DNA of 64,000 nt from Druceiella hillmani (GCA_039881145.1 JAYKKI010000003.1:10998501-11062500), one strand, 5' to 3'. Shown: positions 23,471-36,257, counted from the first letter of the stretch. Made by a program: numbers and translations. The notes: generated by a model from the sequence alone, not told the origin.

Positions 23471-24623
23471 GTCCCCTTTAAAGTTCCATATCTGCTCAAT
23501 AGCAAAGACGAAAAACTTATATTTTCGTCAGATAGCAGTTTCAGTTTAATGAAACTAAAAAGAGAATTACTAGTCTTCGCTTGCCGGTCATGATGTTTAT
23601 GAACTGGTCTTAAAATGTGTATTTGGAAAAAAAATCCACCTAGCCACAAGCAGCATTAAAATATAAACCGACTTATTTAAACAACATTTTTGTAATACGA
23701 AAATTGAAGGATTGTTGACATTTTATAATCAAGAACTACAAAAATCCATAATACATGACGATAATCAGGAACTGATTGAACTACCTATTATTTTCATAGG
23801 AGGAAATAATGAGAGAAAAATTAAAATCTCACATCCTGGAGCCCTGCACCAAGTAAGATAGATAGCTAGAGATATTTACTCGTTGATATTATATTTGGTG
23901 TAATCCCAGTTTGAAATAAGCACCAAGGATAAACAAACACTATAAAATATTTTTTTTGCTCATTGCAACTAAATATGTAAAATCATGGCTTGGATGCAAT
24001 CTAGCGGTGAAGGCACTAAATCAAGATTTGTGTTTTTAAAGATGTTAAAAGAATATGAAACTGTTTATAAATTGATCTCCCAAGAAGCCCTGAGCTGGTT
24101 TAGCCAACACCTTATGTGCTTGCCAAAATAAACTGCCGTTTAATTACTCTTTGATAATGAAGTTGATGAACACACTAAGAGAAATATTCTGGTGAACTTA
24201 CAAATTGAGAGTTTGTATGATTTTAGGAAAAGATACGTCCCACCAAAAGAAGAGTTGCCAACTTATTTGGATGGTGACTAGGAATACATAGTTTTGTTTC
24301 TTACATTGTTTTTTCCAGTTTCAATTCTAAACATAATAATATTACCTTGTTTTATTGTCGCAGGAAATTTATTGAGTGATTTTATATCCATCAAGAGCAC
24401 AAATTTGTTTTCTTTTCAAAAAAAATTTCCTCCAGAAATACGTTTTTACGTGAAAAGAATGTGCTGCCTTTTTGAGGCAAAAAGAAAGTTATTTTGGTCA
24501 AGACCAGTTAATTATAGAGCTGAAAGAGCTGTACAACTTATGCAAGACTTTTATGGTTTCACTGCAGAGGAAAGACAAAAACAATTTTTATTATGCTGTG
24601 TGGAAGAACAAAAGGAAATATAA
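23471..24623 (+). pseudogene. Decayed copy of an uncharacterised repeat-associated protein family
   Basis: The first part (23471-~23588) reads in one frame to MKLKRELLVFACR. After a one-base shift, a single frame runs from 23589 (HDVYELVLKC) to the stop at 24621-24623. It is broken only by stops at 23664, 23859, 23901, 23943, 23970, 24129, 24141 and 24279. Segments include ELIELPIIFIGG, HPGALHQVR, IARDIYSLILYL, LFDNEVDEHTKRNILVNL, YRAERAVQLMQDF and a charged Lys-rich end. From memory these correspond, in order, to 'ACRHH.yE', 'LlelaiiFLGg', 'GALHxARWMskaIYsLKI', 'aFFDe.v...tKr.mv' and 'NDxAERGVkLm.ef' in a protein family common as uncharacterised loci in hemipteran, cnidarian and other animal genomes. 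Its function is unknown to me; its dispersion suggests a transposon protein. It is not expressible as a full protein. Confidence 0.62.
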
Positions 24624-24907
24624 AAAAAATCAGTTATTTGAATTATGCAAATTTTATCTTTTTTAATAAATAAGTACCCATCACTTAGACTTACTTTTTG
24701 ATTAATATTTTCATAAAATACATATATTTCAGTTGATCTAGTTACGTAACAGAAAGCGTTAAAATAGCTGTTTTTAAAAACTTCAGAGGCCTGATGGCTT
24801 GGGTTAGCGTTGACGTAGGAAAATAAAATTTTATATTTAAGTAAGGCTAAGTAGCTTAAAAAGGATTAGGGGGTATGCAGTTCGATATCAAAAAAAACTT
24901 TTTTTTT

Positions 24908-24957
24908 CATCCATATAAGGGATATATATACCACCATATATATCCCTTATATGGATG
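24908..24957. repeat. Perfect 22-bp-arm hairpin
   Basis: 24908-24929 (catccatataaggg...) is exactly inverted at 24936-24957 with a 6-nt loop (accacc). Confidence 0.93.
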
Positions 24958-25598
24958 CCCATATATATATACAAACACACACATACATACAGGTATGTAT
25001 ATAGAAAAGATATATGAAAATTTTAGATTTTATTGTAGCCCACATTCCTTACTCCGTCGAAATGAAATAAAAATCTCATTGACCAAAATCCATTTGTTAC
25101 AGTTGAACAGATTGCAAAATAGAAAAAAAATCATTCGAAAATGAATATTACCACCATAATGCATAAATCGTTCAAGAGAAATTTTAACATATTACGTTCA
25201 TTTAAAAAAAATTGTTGTTTCTTCGAAAAAAGAAAAATGCCCAAAGCTGTATCCCAAACTACATGTCCACGTTATTTAATGACATCTCCATTAAACGTCA
25301 TTTAATTTCGATAATATTTGTTTCGGGGCTATATATTTCATTTTATATTTCAGTCCATTAATTAACAAAAATCTTGATAATTATTAAACCGATATATTTT
25401 TTTTTTCTCATGTGTGAGTTTGTGGTATATATATATAGTAGATCACCTAGTTAAGGTGAATGAATTTCATCTCTAAAATGGAACTTTGTTATTTGTATTA
25501 TAACAAATTAATTTACATTTGAGTATAAATATCCATCAAGTTTCTAGTAGATATTAACTAACTGGTACTGCTTTAGTTTTATTTTTGTAGTTTCTGGC

Positions 25599-25618
25599 AA
25601 TTGTTTTGCAAAACAATT
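25599..25618. repeat. 20-bp perfect palindrome
   Basis: AATTGTTTTGCAAAACAATT is self-complementary with no loop. Confidence 0.8.
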
Positions 25619-28600
25619 TTTTTGCAGAAATATAACAAAATATGCCCATTCCATTTTTAAACATTTTTCAGAGATAAGACTTCTATATGTTGGCTGTATA
25701 AACTTATTAATATACTTATTAATATAGCTACCGATGATAACAATAAACAAATTAATTATGGTTGTTTATATATTTACCTAATCTTTCCGTTTATTTACTT
25801 TTCAAAAATGCCGCCAATTAAATTTCGAACCTTGACATTATATCATAAAAATATGAACGATTCACAATGAGGGAACTATTCACCATTTTATAAAGAATGT
25901 CAACTATAGTCCAAAGTACTTTATATAACAAGTAAAGTGTAGGTTTGGTGAATACTAAAATAATATCAAACGTGAATAGAATCAAAAAAATGTAACGTTT
26001 CGCTGCGAATAAAACACAGAAGCCTCTGTATAGGGATCAAATAATTTACAAGAAATATCTTTTCATGCTTGCTGTTTAGTTTGGTAACTCATTAAAAAAA
26101 AAACAATATTTTATTTCACACATATTATTTTTCTAAATCCATCCAACATATGCACGGAAAATTTTTTTCATACGTACTTTTTTCACGTCAATTCCCGTAA
26201 ACTGCGAGCTCTTAAATCGTCATTATGATTTTACACGTATGTTGAAAATATTTAATACAATTTTACACTACCAAGAGACAGTAACTCCATTTTCATTGGT
26301 AAGTATATACGTCCAAGTTTTACATTAATTGTTTTCCTAAAAATAATTTCCTATTATATACCTGTAGTAAAAATAACAAATAGAACTGGGTTTTATGTCA
26401 CTACATCTGCCCTCGTGTAGCGCACTAATTATGAAGTGTGAGTATAAAACTAAGTTACGATGAACATATTCATCAAAATTGTGGTGAAGATGGTTTGATT
26501 GTTTTAAGAATAACAAATCGAAATTATTTTCATGTAAAAGTTGATGTTAGCTAGAATACTTCACTGTTTAGATGTCATATTATAAATAAACTTGTTAAGT
26601 ACGAGAAGCACTCATCTTACAAGGATTAAACATACACCTACATCTACATAAACACAAATAGTACCTCTATTAAACTATTTACAAATAATTATATTATTTT
26701 TGATTATGTAAATATATTGGGTAGTATATCTATCACAGATATGTAGATATCGTTATTATCTAAAAAAAACTATGAAATTTAAAAACGTCACTATAGTTTT
26801 CTGATAAGCGTCTAGTACGCTGTTTTATAATTAGGGATATATACACGGTTTCTGTAATATTATTATTGAGCATATACGCCTCATATATATCTATTAGTTT
26901 CCGAGATTTTTTTCTGAATATTCTATCAATATCTCTGAAAATATCAAAAACTTTATAAGGTACTTTGCACCAATCCAGGATTTTCTCATTTCTCATTTCT
27001 AAATAATAAACATGCATTTGTTTCGAAATTATTGTTAATACAATAATAATAATACTTATTATATTTTATATATTTAATACTTGTTTTTTTCTTTAATACT
27101 TGCTTTTTTCACATTTAAAATTATACAAGAAGTTTAACATATTGTTGAAAGACTCACAATCCATGATGAAGATTTGACAGCAGAAGAAACAATTTGCGAC
27201 ATAGGCTATTACACTCAGCAGCAGCAGAAGAACGAGAAAAATAAAATTTATATCGTTTGCATGTATTCTAAAATATAATACAAATATTTTGTGCCTTAAT
27301 TTCATCTGTCACATATTTATTTAAATTTTGCCAATATTTTAGTTCAGAAATTATAAATATTATTAATTTACGTATTTTAGAAAAGTGTTAAAATATTGAG
27401 GTAATGTCTTCCTTATTATATAAACGTATATTCTGTGATATATAAACCGTTGCGCATCCTTTTACGTTCCTAATTGATACATACCTTTATGTTTACATTC
27501 AAGAAGCTTAATTTGCGCAAGAAGCCTGGAATAATCTAGCATATGGTTTCGATGATATTCGAACCATAAATTTTCGTCGGGTTTTTATAGATCTGTACGA
27601 TAACCCTTGCAAAATGTTAAAACCTAGGAAACTAAGTCCGAGCAAAAATTAAAAAAAAAACGGAATAAAAAAAGACGTGAAATTGCTACTTTCAGCGCCT
27701 CAACGAATGATACCAAGGCACGGTACATACACTGGAGTCTCCATGCATAGGACAAAGCAGAGTTATCTTTTTCATGTGGGTATCTACCACCGTTCAATTT
27801 AGTTTAAATATATGTTTGGGTTCTCAATTTTTTTATAAAAATGACAAAGTTTTGAATAAGAAATGATTTCAGATACAACTGGATAAACGTATGTATACAA
27901 ACACATATATATATTTGTATGAAAAATATAGATACAAATTAGGAGAGACTATTTATATCTATTTTAATGTAAATAAATAATAGACATGCTCATGTAAAAT
28001 CAGAAATGTATCCATTTAAGCATAGAATTAGGATTATTGGGTAACTTGAATATACATTACAAAATGAAAAAATGCAGTGGTGTTAGCTCACTGTCTAATA
28101 TTGTGAACCTCTAGACCTAACAAAATTATTTTAACTTGAAGGCATATTAATGTAATACAATTATGCCAGCAAATGTTCACTGATATATAAAACAAATAAT
28201 GGTTAAAATATCAGTTAAGTTAAAATGCGAACAGTTATAAGTAAACTTAGATTATGGTTGACGATGTAAGATTAATTAGTATAGAAATTTTCACCTAATT
28301 ATTAAGGGGGAGTATTAAAATATTTAATTTATGGTTATATCTCCCCATTTGTATAACCTCTATAGTCTATGGTGGAGGGTTCCATCACTGCACTTCCTCC
28401 TATATGGCTATAAATTTCAGAGGTCACTTAAAGATACTTTTTATTATATAGTTTTTGTTTTAAAGTTTATTTTTTTCGCCTGTTTTGATTTAGAACTTTC
28501 AAGATATTTTCATTTTAGAAGCTTATGAAAAAAGTAATAACGTAATAATGCAAAATGCTCTTCACGTCAACAAAAACATTCCCTAAAACGAATATTTCTT

Positions 28601-29711
28601 GTGAAATGACACAGTAGAGATCATTTGAATCCTTTATATATGTCAAGTCAACGATTCTTAAAGTATTAAGTAATTTAATGACTTTTCATATATTATCTTT
28701 CCGTCCTCGTTGGCATAGATGTTGATCGACATCTACCTGCCAGTTTGATAAATTATGCTGCATTTCCATAAATTTTCGTGAAATATTTCTCCTATCTATT
28801 TTTAATATTTTCAGCTTTCACCTAACCTTAATCACCGATATTTTAACGAGAGCTTACTGTTATTTACATTTAATTCATTTAGATATGTCATTTAATTTTG
28901 TGATCAAACTTACCCAACATATATTTTTTCATTCATCTCTTAAAACAAATGCAAAGGAAATTGCGAAGAGATTACCTAAATTGTATTATTAGATAATGTT
29001 TAACATAAAAAATCAATAAATGTGTTCTATTTGAACAAAACGAAGGTAAGGGAATTTTCAAACAAAAACTTTTGAGATTGTTTAGCTCAGGGTTAAAAAC
29101 AGCAACAATTTTTGCCTTGACTATACTAAAAAGAAAATTGTGAAAAAGTTAAGTACATTGTAACTTTTATCTTACATAAACAGATAACATCATCAAATGA
29201 AGACCATGAAAATAAACAAAAAATTAAATTTTATTTCATGGTGTCCTATCCTTAATATAATGAAATCCTATGGAAAGTATATTTTTGGATACGGCATATT
29301 TAATCACGTCCTATTTGAAATGAGTAAAAAATGCTAAATTTAATAAGAAAAATTATTCCATTAGCTTCACAACCATTTTCTGACATAAACTAAATCTCTT
29401 TTTATATGGCAGAATTAAGAATCTGTATCAGAACTATCAACAGACGAATAACATTTTTTATATTTATATTTGTAGGTAATTAGTGGGTTATCGGTTAAAC
29501 AAATGTTTATCTATGTTCTCAATTTGGATGAAAATGTATTTGCCTTGAACTTATATTTATAGCAAACTAGACAATATTAAATATAGCCGTATACACAGTT
29601 ACTGTGGTTAAGATTATACAAAAAGTCTGCCTGGTATGTAAGTATTCTTGTTACGGTTTTTTTAGTTACCGACTCTATGTAACTATCAATCTTGATCTGG
29701 CCGTTAAATGG

Positions 29712-29719
29712 TGACGTCA
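29712..29719. promoter_or_regulatory. CREB/ATF consensus site
   Basis: TGACGTCA is the full palindromic CRE. A related CGTCGTCAGTTACATGG lies about 40 bp downstream and shares a cgtcagtt(a)catg word with it. This stretch (about 29690-29815) is GC-richer than its surroundings. Whether the site is used is unknown. Confidence 0.4.
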
Positions 29720-31587
29720 GTTCATGTGCGCTGTCCATTACAAATAAACAAAACTACGTCGTCAGTTACATGGCCATCTATTTGTGACAGCAAACGTAGC
29801 TTTGTCGTGGTGCATACCTTGTTTCATTAGTTTTTGCCAAATTAAAAAAAAAAAAATTTGACAATATTTTAAATACTTGGAATTTATGTAAAGTACAATT
29901 GTAATAAATAAATTAAATGGCATTGTACTACATAGATACTAATTTTATTTAACCGATCCAATTATGAAAGTTTAATTGTCTCAACTTCGCTCTGTGCTAA
30001 TCATTTAATAGTGAAAGTGGAAGTCTGAAATTATTCCCTGTATTGGGCGGTTGTTTCTTGGTTGCTTTATTTAACTGTATTTTATTTTACACAAACACGT
30101 CAAAATGCCATCTTGTGTAATATGAAAACAAATATATGCTACCCTCCTTTTGGTAAAAGTGAAAAAATACGATTGCACAGTTAGGTAACTTATTTCTTAG
30201 AATACAACGAAAACATGACTTCCATTTGACTATTTAGTCCACGCAAATAAAACAATCGTGGAATAACCGAGGCATAGAACATCGGTGATGCAAACGTTAC
30301 GCTTTATACCTAGAACTTATAAAAATGAACTTAATCGTTCATAATTATATAATACTGTCGGTCTACACGTTTTCGGTAATAATTTACTTTATTCTGCCAT
30401 TTTATATTGTTTTAACTTAAAATATTTATAAAAAGCTTTAGTGCAAAATGAATAAAGCATAAACTATGAAGAAACAAACGGACTCAGTGTAGATCACATT
30501 GAAAGTGTTCTTGATCATTCAAGAAACCAATAGTTTTCAACAACAACTTTGCTGCAATGCACTTCTGAGATTATACGAAATATTACTAAACAATCTTGAA
30601 TTACCTTACGCTTTTACATTTTATTCTCGTAGTTGTTTATCTTCTTCTAGTTGCTATTTTACTGTTATAAATATTGATCATACTTTTGACAGAATAAATT
30701 TCAAATTTGTTTTAGAAAGTGATAAGACAGTATCGAGTCCGTATATATTTGAAATAATTATAATTTGAAAGGATATCTATAAAATATTACAATTATCAAA
30801 TGTTAAACATTTATCGATCCTCTTGCCAAAATAAAAGCGGTGTTTTCACAAATGATTTATCTTGACGCTTGTAGTCTGTCTTTTAGTGTATAAAGTCCTT
30901 TGCACTAATTATAAATTCATAATTCTTGGAATTATTTACAAAAGTATGTACGATATTGCTTTATTACATTTGTAATTTCTTCTCAGTCTTAATATTCGAC
31001 TACACAATTCTTCACGAACTGGAAAATCTTCTTAATAAGCTACAAAGCAGTATACATTGCTCCGCATAAATAAAAACACAATGTATGTAAACGTGCGTGG
31101 GTTTCGTGTGTAAACTAGGCCATTAAGTAAATGTGTTGGTTATATATAACCACTCAACGACTTAAAGCCATTAACATTTTATTTGTACATTGCAAATTTT
31201 AGAATTAATGAAGTCTCAGACAGATGACGAATAATAATTCGCTTTGCTCATAAGCTTTCCTGTTCTTATTGTACTTATCAACAAATTTTAAAAAAGTAAA
31301 GGAATTTTAATTGACACTTAAAAAATTATCAAAATATATATTTTGAATTTTTAAAGCAACCTTGTTACCTCATAAGGTCCCAACATTGGAAGTCACATAG
31401 TAAAATAAAGAGAAATAATTTTTTCAATAAATAAAAAAAGACGATTATTAACCGAGGACAAGATACTCCTTCTATTGTGAAAATTCTCGAACTGTAATTT
31501 AAATATATATTTACAACGCAATCTCCCATTTTTGATGGTTTTCAGGTAAACGTAGTCACGAAAATGAAGATATCAACTGAAACGAAT

Positions 31588-31635
31588 GCTAATATCGCCA
31601 TTCAGCACCGTGCTAATATCGCGATTTAGCATCGT
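31588..31635. repeat. 24-bp tandem repeat, two copies
   Basis: gctaatatcgccattcagca.. (31588-31611) is followed directly by a copy with three changes (31612-31635). Confidence 0.8.
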
Positions 31636-31726
31636 TTTTAGTGGGACATTTTTCGGTTACTCTGGGCTTGCCCTTAGGAAGTAATATATGTGTATGGTAC
31701 AGATACATTCTAAAGCCTAAATAAAT

Positions 31727-31811
31727 TTAGATATTAGTGGGAAGCTTAGTATGAACAAGCATAGGTATATAAACGCACCCCGGAACTTAGATATCAGTAA
31801 GAAGCTAAGTA
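31727..31811. repeat. Spaced direct repeat, 25 bp, period 60
   Basis: ttagatattagtgggaagct.. at 31727-31751 recurs as ttagatatcagtaagaagct.. at 31787-31811, with four or so substitutions. Confidence 0.65.
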
Positions 31812-32069
31812 GGTTTGTAGGTAAATAAATAATTATGCCAAAATTTGCAGCTAAGTTCTCATATTTTCGATTTAGTATATATCATTAAAATATAATAAAA
31901 ATTCCTTAAAATTGGACTAACTTTTTAACAAAGAAAGTGTCATGAAATGTTTTCATCATTCATATGATGCTTCAACATCATCATCTTCAACATCAAAACA
32001 ATACATAGGCTGAATAGAACACAAACCGACCAATTCTTAATTCACTTGCTAAAGACTTAATCAAATTTG

Positions 32070-32108
32070 TATATATACTATATTGTATATATACCATATA
32101 TACTTTAT

Positions 32109-32160
<52 letters not shown>

Positions 32161-32194
32161 TATATATATATATATATATTTATTTATATATATA
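32070..32194. repeat. Interrupted (TA)n microsatellite
   Basis: TA runs broken by tacca, cttta, cac and tttatt interruptions. Confidence 0.93.
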
Positions 32195-32810
32195 CCACAA
32201 TATGCATAGTGTTTTCTTCATGATATGGATATCTACAGTATTTTTTTCAATTCTATGGAAAAGGCATTGAAAATTACACTGTGGAACTACACGAAACTAA
32301 ACTTTAGAACTAAACTTTATACTTGGAGTAAAATTTACTGCTGCAACTCAAAATTAAAAATCACAGATTAAGAGTAGTCCCCAAGATGTCATAGGATTGC
32401 CGATAATATGAATCGTGAATCATTATTTCAACGCTTCTGGCAACAAATCAAACAATTTTTTTTATATAAAATAAGGTGCTTAAAATTACGGATCAACCAA
32501 AACATTACAATGTTTGTGTATTTTTTACAATATGGTATGCTGCTCCATAAAAGTGAATTATTGACTTTTCGCTTAGTTTTTTTATAAATTGTTTGCCTAT
32601 TTTTCGCCTACAATTAGTCTAACATCACACATCACTAGAGATATCCAAGAGCAACTTGTACGATTTTTCACTTAATGAGCGGTAGCGTGGACGTAATCCA
32701 GTAGTTTATACCGGGTATTAACTTATCACGTATTTAGAATGTTTTTAAAATTTGAAGGAGGGTATTTTTCACACGCAAATTGAAAATTTGAAGGGGCCCT
32801 ATAATTAATA

Positions 32811-33016
32811 TCGCCCGTGGTGTGTTGGGTTGATCACAAAGCGTGCCACTTTTGAAGGTTCGGCCTATCGCGGGGACCCGGGTCTGATTCCCGGCCGTTC
32901 GTTGAGCGGGACTGGACTGGTATTCTGGCTGGCTGTAAGAGATTTCTTTCGTAGCAATTGTCCGCTATATGTATTATTTGTACAAATTAAAGTACGTAAA
33001 TAAATAAATAAAAATC
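32811..33016 (+). mobile_element. tRNA-derived SINE
   Basis: The head resembles a tRNA, with a degenerate A box (TGGTGTGTTGGG, 32818-32829) and a B box (GGTCTGATTCC, 32881-32891, one or two changes from GGTTCGATTCC) inside a GC-rich arm (gacccgg...ccggcc). A non-tRNA body of about 100 bp follows, ending in a (TAAA)n tail at 32997-33015. Head, body and AT-rich simple tail are the standard SINE architecture. No clear target-site duplication was found. It is the most GC-rich block within several kb. Confidence 0.65.
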
Positions 33017-33341
33017 ATGAACCAACCCTTAAATTCGTTCGAAAGACCTATCCCCGGATGCGAAAAGAGTTCTTTACATGTAACATTTTTTTTAAATATT
33101 TGTCTACAAATTCATTGAGATCTCTACTAGAGGAATATAGTTATTTTATAGGCCTGAAACCATAGAAACTACAAGGGATGTAACGAAACTATGTAGGTTC
33201 CATTTTTGCATTTGCTTACGGTAACCGGAATAAAACTGTGAAATACGAGTAGAATTCGCATTACGAGGCTACATACCTACGTTATACACTAACATAACGT
33301 ACAAATTCTATTAAAATATTTGCAAATATTGATGATTAAAA

Positions 33342-33349
33342 ATATATAA

Positions 33350-33399
<50 letters not shown>

Positions 33400-33419
33400 C
33401 TATATACATATACATATAG
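33342..33419. repeat. (TA)n microsatellite
   Basis: Pure TA to about 33395, then degenerate tacaca/tatacata units. Confidence 0.93.
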
Positions 33420-34945
33420 CTCTCTAGATATATAGACAGATTCTAAGATAGACCTGCTCACAAAATGAATATAGAAATGGCATATTTTTTGGTGTACCAA
33501 ATTGTTATTTTCACTGAAACATAAATTAAAAATAAGATTTGTGCTCTACTTAAAGGTGACTTTTAACGATGCCTCACATACTTAGACACAAAACAATTTC
33601 TTTTAGCTCTTTTATATGGCGCCCGGAGATGTAATTTCCAGTTATAGTAAACACCATAATTGGTTTTAAGCTAAGGAATTACACATTACGATTGAATTTC
33701 AAGTTTCTATGTCATTTCATTTAAAACTCTGAAGACAGGCAGACGATCTATTTTTTGGGACGATGTTTTCATTACGAAACATATTTAAAATATGTCTAAA
33801 TTTGTACTCTTACACAATTCACAAGAGACGTGCAAGAGAATATAAGAATACGGTTAGCCATTGGTGCAACATAGAATGCATAATAGGAAAACATTTGTGG
33901 AACACACTCGCACTTACTGACATGCCCGTATATATTAACGGAATACAAAAGAAAACATAAGAAAGATAAAACAACATCTTTGAGAATAAGTAACGGAAAG
34001 TCAAAAAATAATAATCGTCTATGCCGTTTTATTTTCGTAACCTTTACGTTTATGGAGCGAATCCCGTTATGGGCTAATACATTTGCATTAAAATATAGTC
34101 ACTATTCAAAACGCTCGAAAAAAAACGAATTCTAACTTTTATACCGTAAATTATTTGCTGAAAGCAAGTGCGATACTCATAAAACAGCAATGAAAAAGTA
34201 GCTATTTAAAAAGGAAGTAAAGTTACCATTTTGTGATATTATGAAACAAAATAATGAATATTCCCAGAAACTTTAAACTTCCTTTTTTAAAAAGCAATAG
34301 CTTAGAGATCCGCAACAACCGCCATAAAACTTATTTAAATTCAATTGAAAATGTTTGGAGTCATGCAGAAAATTGGAAGGGGTCTGTCTTTGGAAATATA
34401 TTATTATGCTCTATAATGCTATTTTTCATTTCGTAACAAACGTGGCAGAAAAAAACACAAAAAGGTTTTTTTTATGTCGAAATTTTCTCCTCCAGAATTA
34501 ACACTTAAATTTTTTTAAAGTTTTTATAGTTTCTGAATCTAGTCGAATGGTTTTTGAAAAAAATGGCTATGACAAACAGACGGACTAACGTTTAATGGTT
34601 TAGCGTACTTTTCTCGAATATTTTACACAAAATAAGAAATATTAAAAATTAAAAAGCAATTCCTTCTGCTGTTAAAATTATAGTACTGAAATGAATCTAA
34701 ATCCCACATTATTAAAAGTTTGAAATATTTTAATGTAGAGTTCAAATATTCTTGTTCATTTAATAATTATTAAATCAGAACACAAAATTCACCTAACATC
34801 ATTGTTATAAAGAACTTCAAAAACTTTAGAAATGGTTAGATAATATAATCTTTTATATTTTTAGCCACCATAAATATTATCAATGTGTTTAACGGGAAGT
34901 TAATTCACTAAGTATATGCTACTTGCAAAATCCATATAAAGGGGG

Positions 34946-34978
34946 TACAGAAGAAGAAAAAGAGAGAGAGGGAAGAGC
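34946..34978. repeat. Purine-only tract
   Basis: An agaagaagaaaaagagagag-type run, mostly A/G on the plus strand. Confidence 0.75.
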
Positions 34979-35151
34979 GGCCAAGAAAGAGAATATATAC
35001 ATAAATTTAAATAAATATATACATTGATATATGTTGTGTCACTATAAATATATTTAACATATAATTTCACCTTAATATATCGTATTTATGAGTACCATGC
35101 TATATAAATAGTAAAAAGATTTTGGCTCTGTCATTCATTTATTTTTTCTCA

Positions 35152-35304
35152 GCTACGATGCAGGGATGGAAAACGGTTAGGAAACAAATTGTCACTTTGT
35201 GCTACCATTGCAAACTAGGTCACTATTGCATTTGGGACTGTAATTGTTATTGTGATCTTTGTCTGCGAAGATGTATTGCGATTATAGTTTGTACATGGAA
35301 GTAA
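35152..35304 (+). CDS. Cys-rich short ORF after an acceptor-like site
   Basis: TTATTTTTTCTCAG (ending at 35152) precedes an open frame reading MQGWKTVRKQIVTLCYHCKL, then GHYCIWDCNCYCDLC, and ending at TAA 35302-35304. It holds nine Cys and two His within about 35 residues, in a zinc-module-like arrangement (CxxC, GHxC, CxCxCxxC). The spacing is loosely like a DM (doublesex/mab-3) domain but lacks its NHG segment. It could equally be an artefact of a TGT/TTG-rich stretch; another frame of the same DNA has an interrupting TAG. Function unknown. Confidence 0.2.
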   Translation, partial: ATMQGWKTVRKQIVTLCYHCKLGHYCIWDCNCYCDLCLRRCIAIIVCTWK

Positions 35305-36164
35305 TAGTTTAAAAACCATACGCATATATTAGCCAAAAAACACACTGATATTCTTACTTCATTTTCGTTATGCTGGCGATTTCTATATTACAAATTTGAA
35401 AAAAAGTCCTCGCAATAGAATCCTCTTTCATCACGATAACTCCTTCGCACTCATAGGTAGATGTACAACTGAATATTTGACTGCGTCCTATATATAAATT
35501 ATGGGCCATTCAACAGACAGCCTTGAACTCGCATCACCCTCTTTCTGTTTCGTCCCAAAAATAAAAAATAAACTGTGAGTAATAATACGGCGGTAAAATC
35601 GAATAATATGTTATATTATATAGAATATTACGGGAATAAAAACCTACAGTATTATCTCTCACAGTTTCGATATACTAAATAAAATTAAAATTAAATATAA
35701 ATATGATTAATTAAAATACATCAGTGCTTAGAAATGTACGATTGTACGTATACATGTTTACGCGCACACACACGCACATGTACATGGATGCACACGCACA
35801 TGCATAAATACGCACACACACACACACACAAATATTTTTATAAGAGCAAACAACGCAGTACATAGTATTTATTGTGAAAACGCGAAATAATGTTTGTTTT
35901 CTGGTATGAAAAAATTGTGTACCTCGGAAAGAAGCACGTCTATATCAGAATATATGACATTAGACGCAGATTACACGTTGGATGATATCGTAAATAGATA
36001 GATAAAATTGAGAGATGGAAATAGCCAGATTAATTTAATTTATATGATGCACACCTATGAATACTTATTTTATTTTCATTTGTTCCGTGTAAACGATCGC
36101 ATTGTACAAAGTTATTGGAAAAGCAATTAAGTGTTAAATATTCATGTTCGCATAGCGCCATTCG
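35305..36164. other. Non-coding DNA with CA-rich tract
   Basis: Only the CA-rich microsatellite is noted. Confidence 0.55.
35761..35830. repeat. CA-rich degenerate microsatellite
   Basis: Mixed cgcaca, cacatg and (CA)n units. Confidence 0.88.
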
Positions 36165-36257
36165 ATGCCGTTATTGGGGCAACCCAAGCTGAATTTGGCC
36201 GAGAAATATTCCAACCGATCGTCATATGGATGGTGTTACGCAAAACTGGGTACTGAG
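36165..36257 (+). CDS. Candidate first coding exon with a consensus 5' splice site
   Basis: The ATG at 36165 opens 31 codons (MPLLGQPKLNLAEKYSNRSS, then YGWCYAKLGTE) that end exactly at GAG|GTAAGT (donor at 36258), in phase 0. An in-frame TAG at 36153 makes this the only possible start if it is a first exon. The stretch is clearly GC-richer than its surroundings. A second frame is also open, from after 36131 to a TGA at 36255 (APFDAVIGATQAEFGREIF and so on), so the coding frame is not certain. Neither peptide is recognised. A potential acceptor AG at 36154-36155 would allow an internal exon instead. An enhancer-like block lies about 1 kb downstream. Confidence 0.33.

Larger units (their letters stand above)
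24624..32069. other. AT-rich DNA without recognised genes
   Basis: It contains the 24.9-kb hairpin, the 25.6-kb palindrome, the CRE at 29.7 kb and the small repeats at 31.6-31.8 kb. Open frames are short and unrecognised. Confidence 0.55.
33017..35150. other. AT-rich DNA without recognised genes
   Basis: It holds the 33.35-kb (TA)n and a purine tract at 34.95 kb. The short frames at 33.8-34.4 kb have no recognisable content. Confidence 0.6.

Noticed and set aside
30105..30125. MPSCVI start resembling a THAP-domain N-terminus
   Set aside because: A stop follows after six codons and the later THAP residues are not found in any frame.
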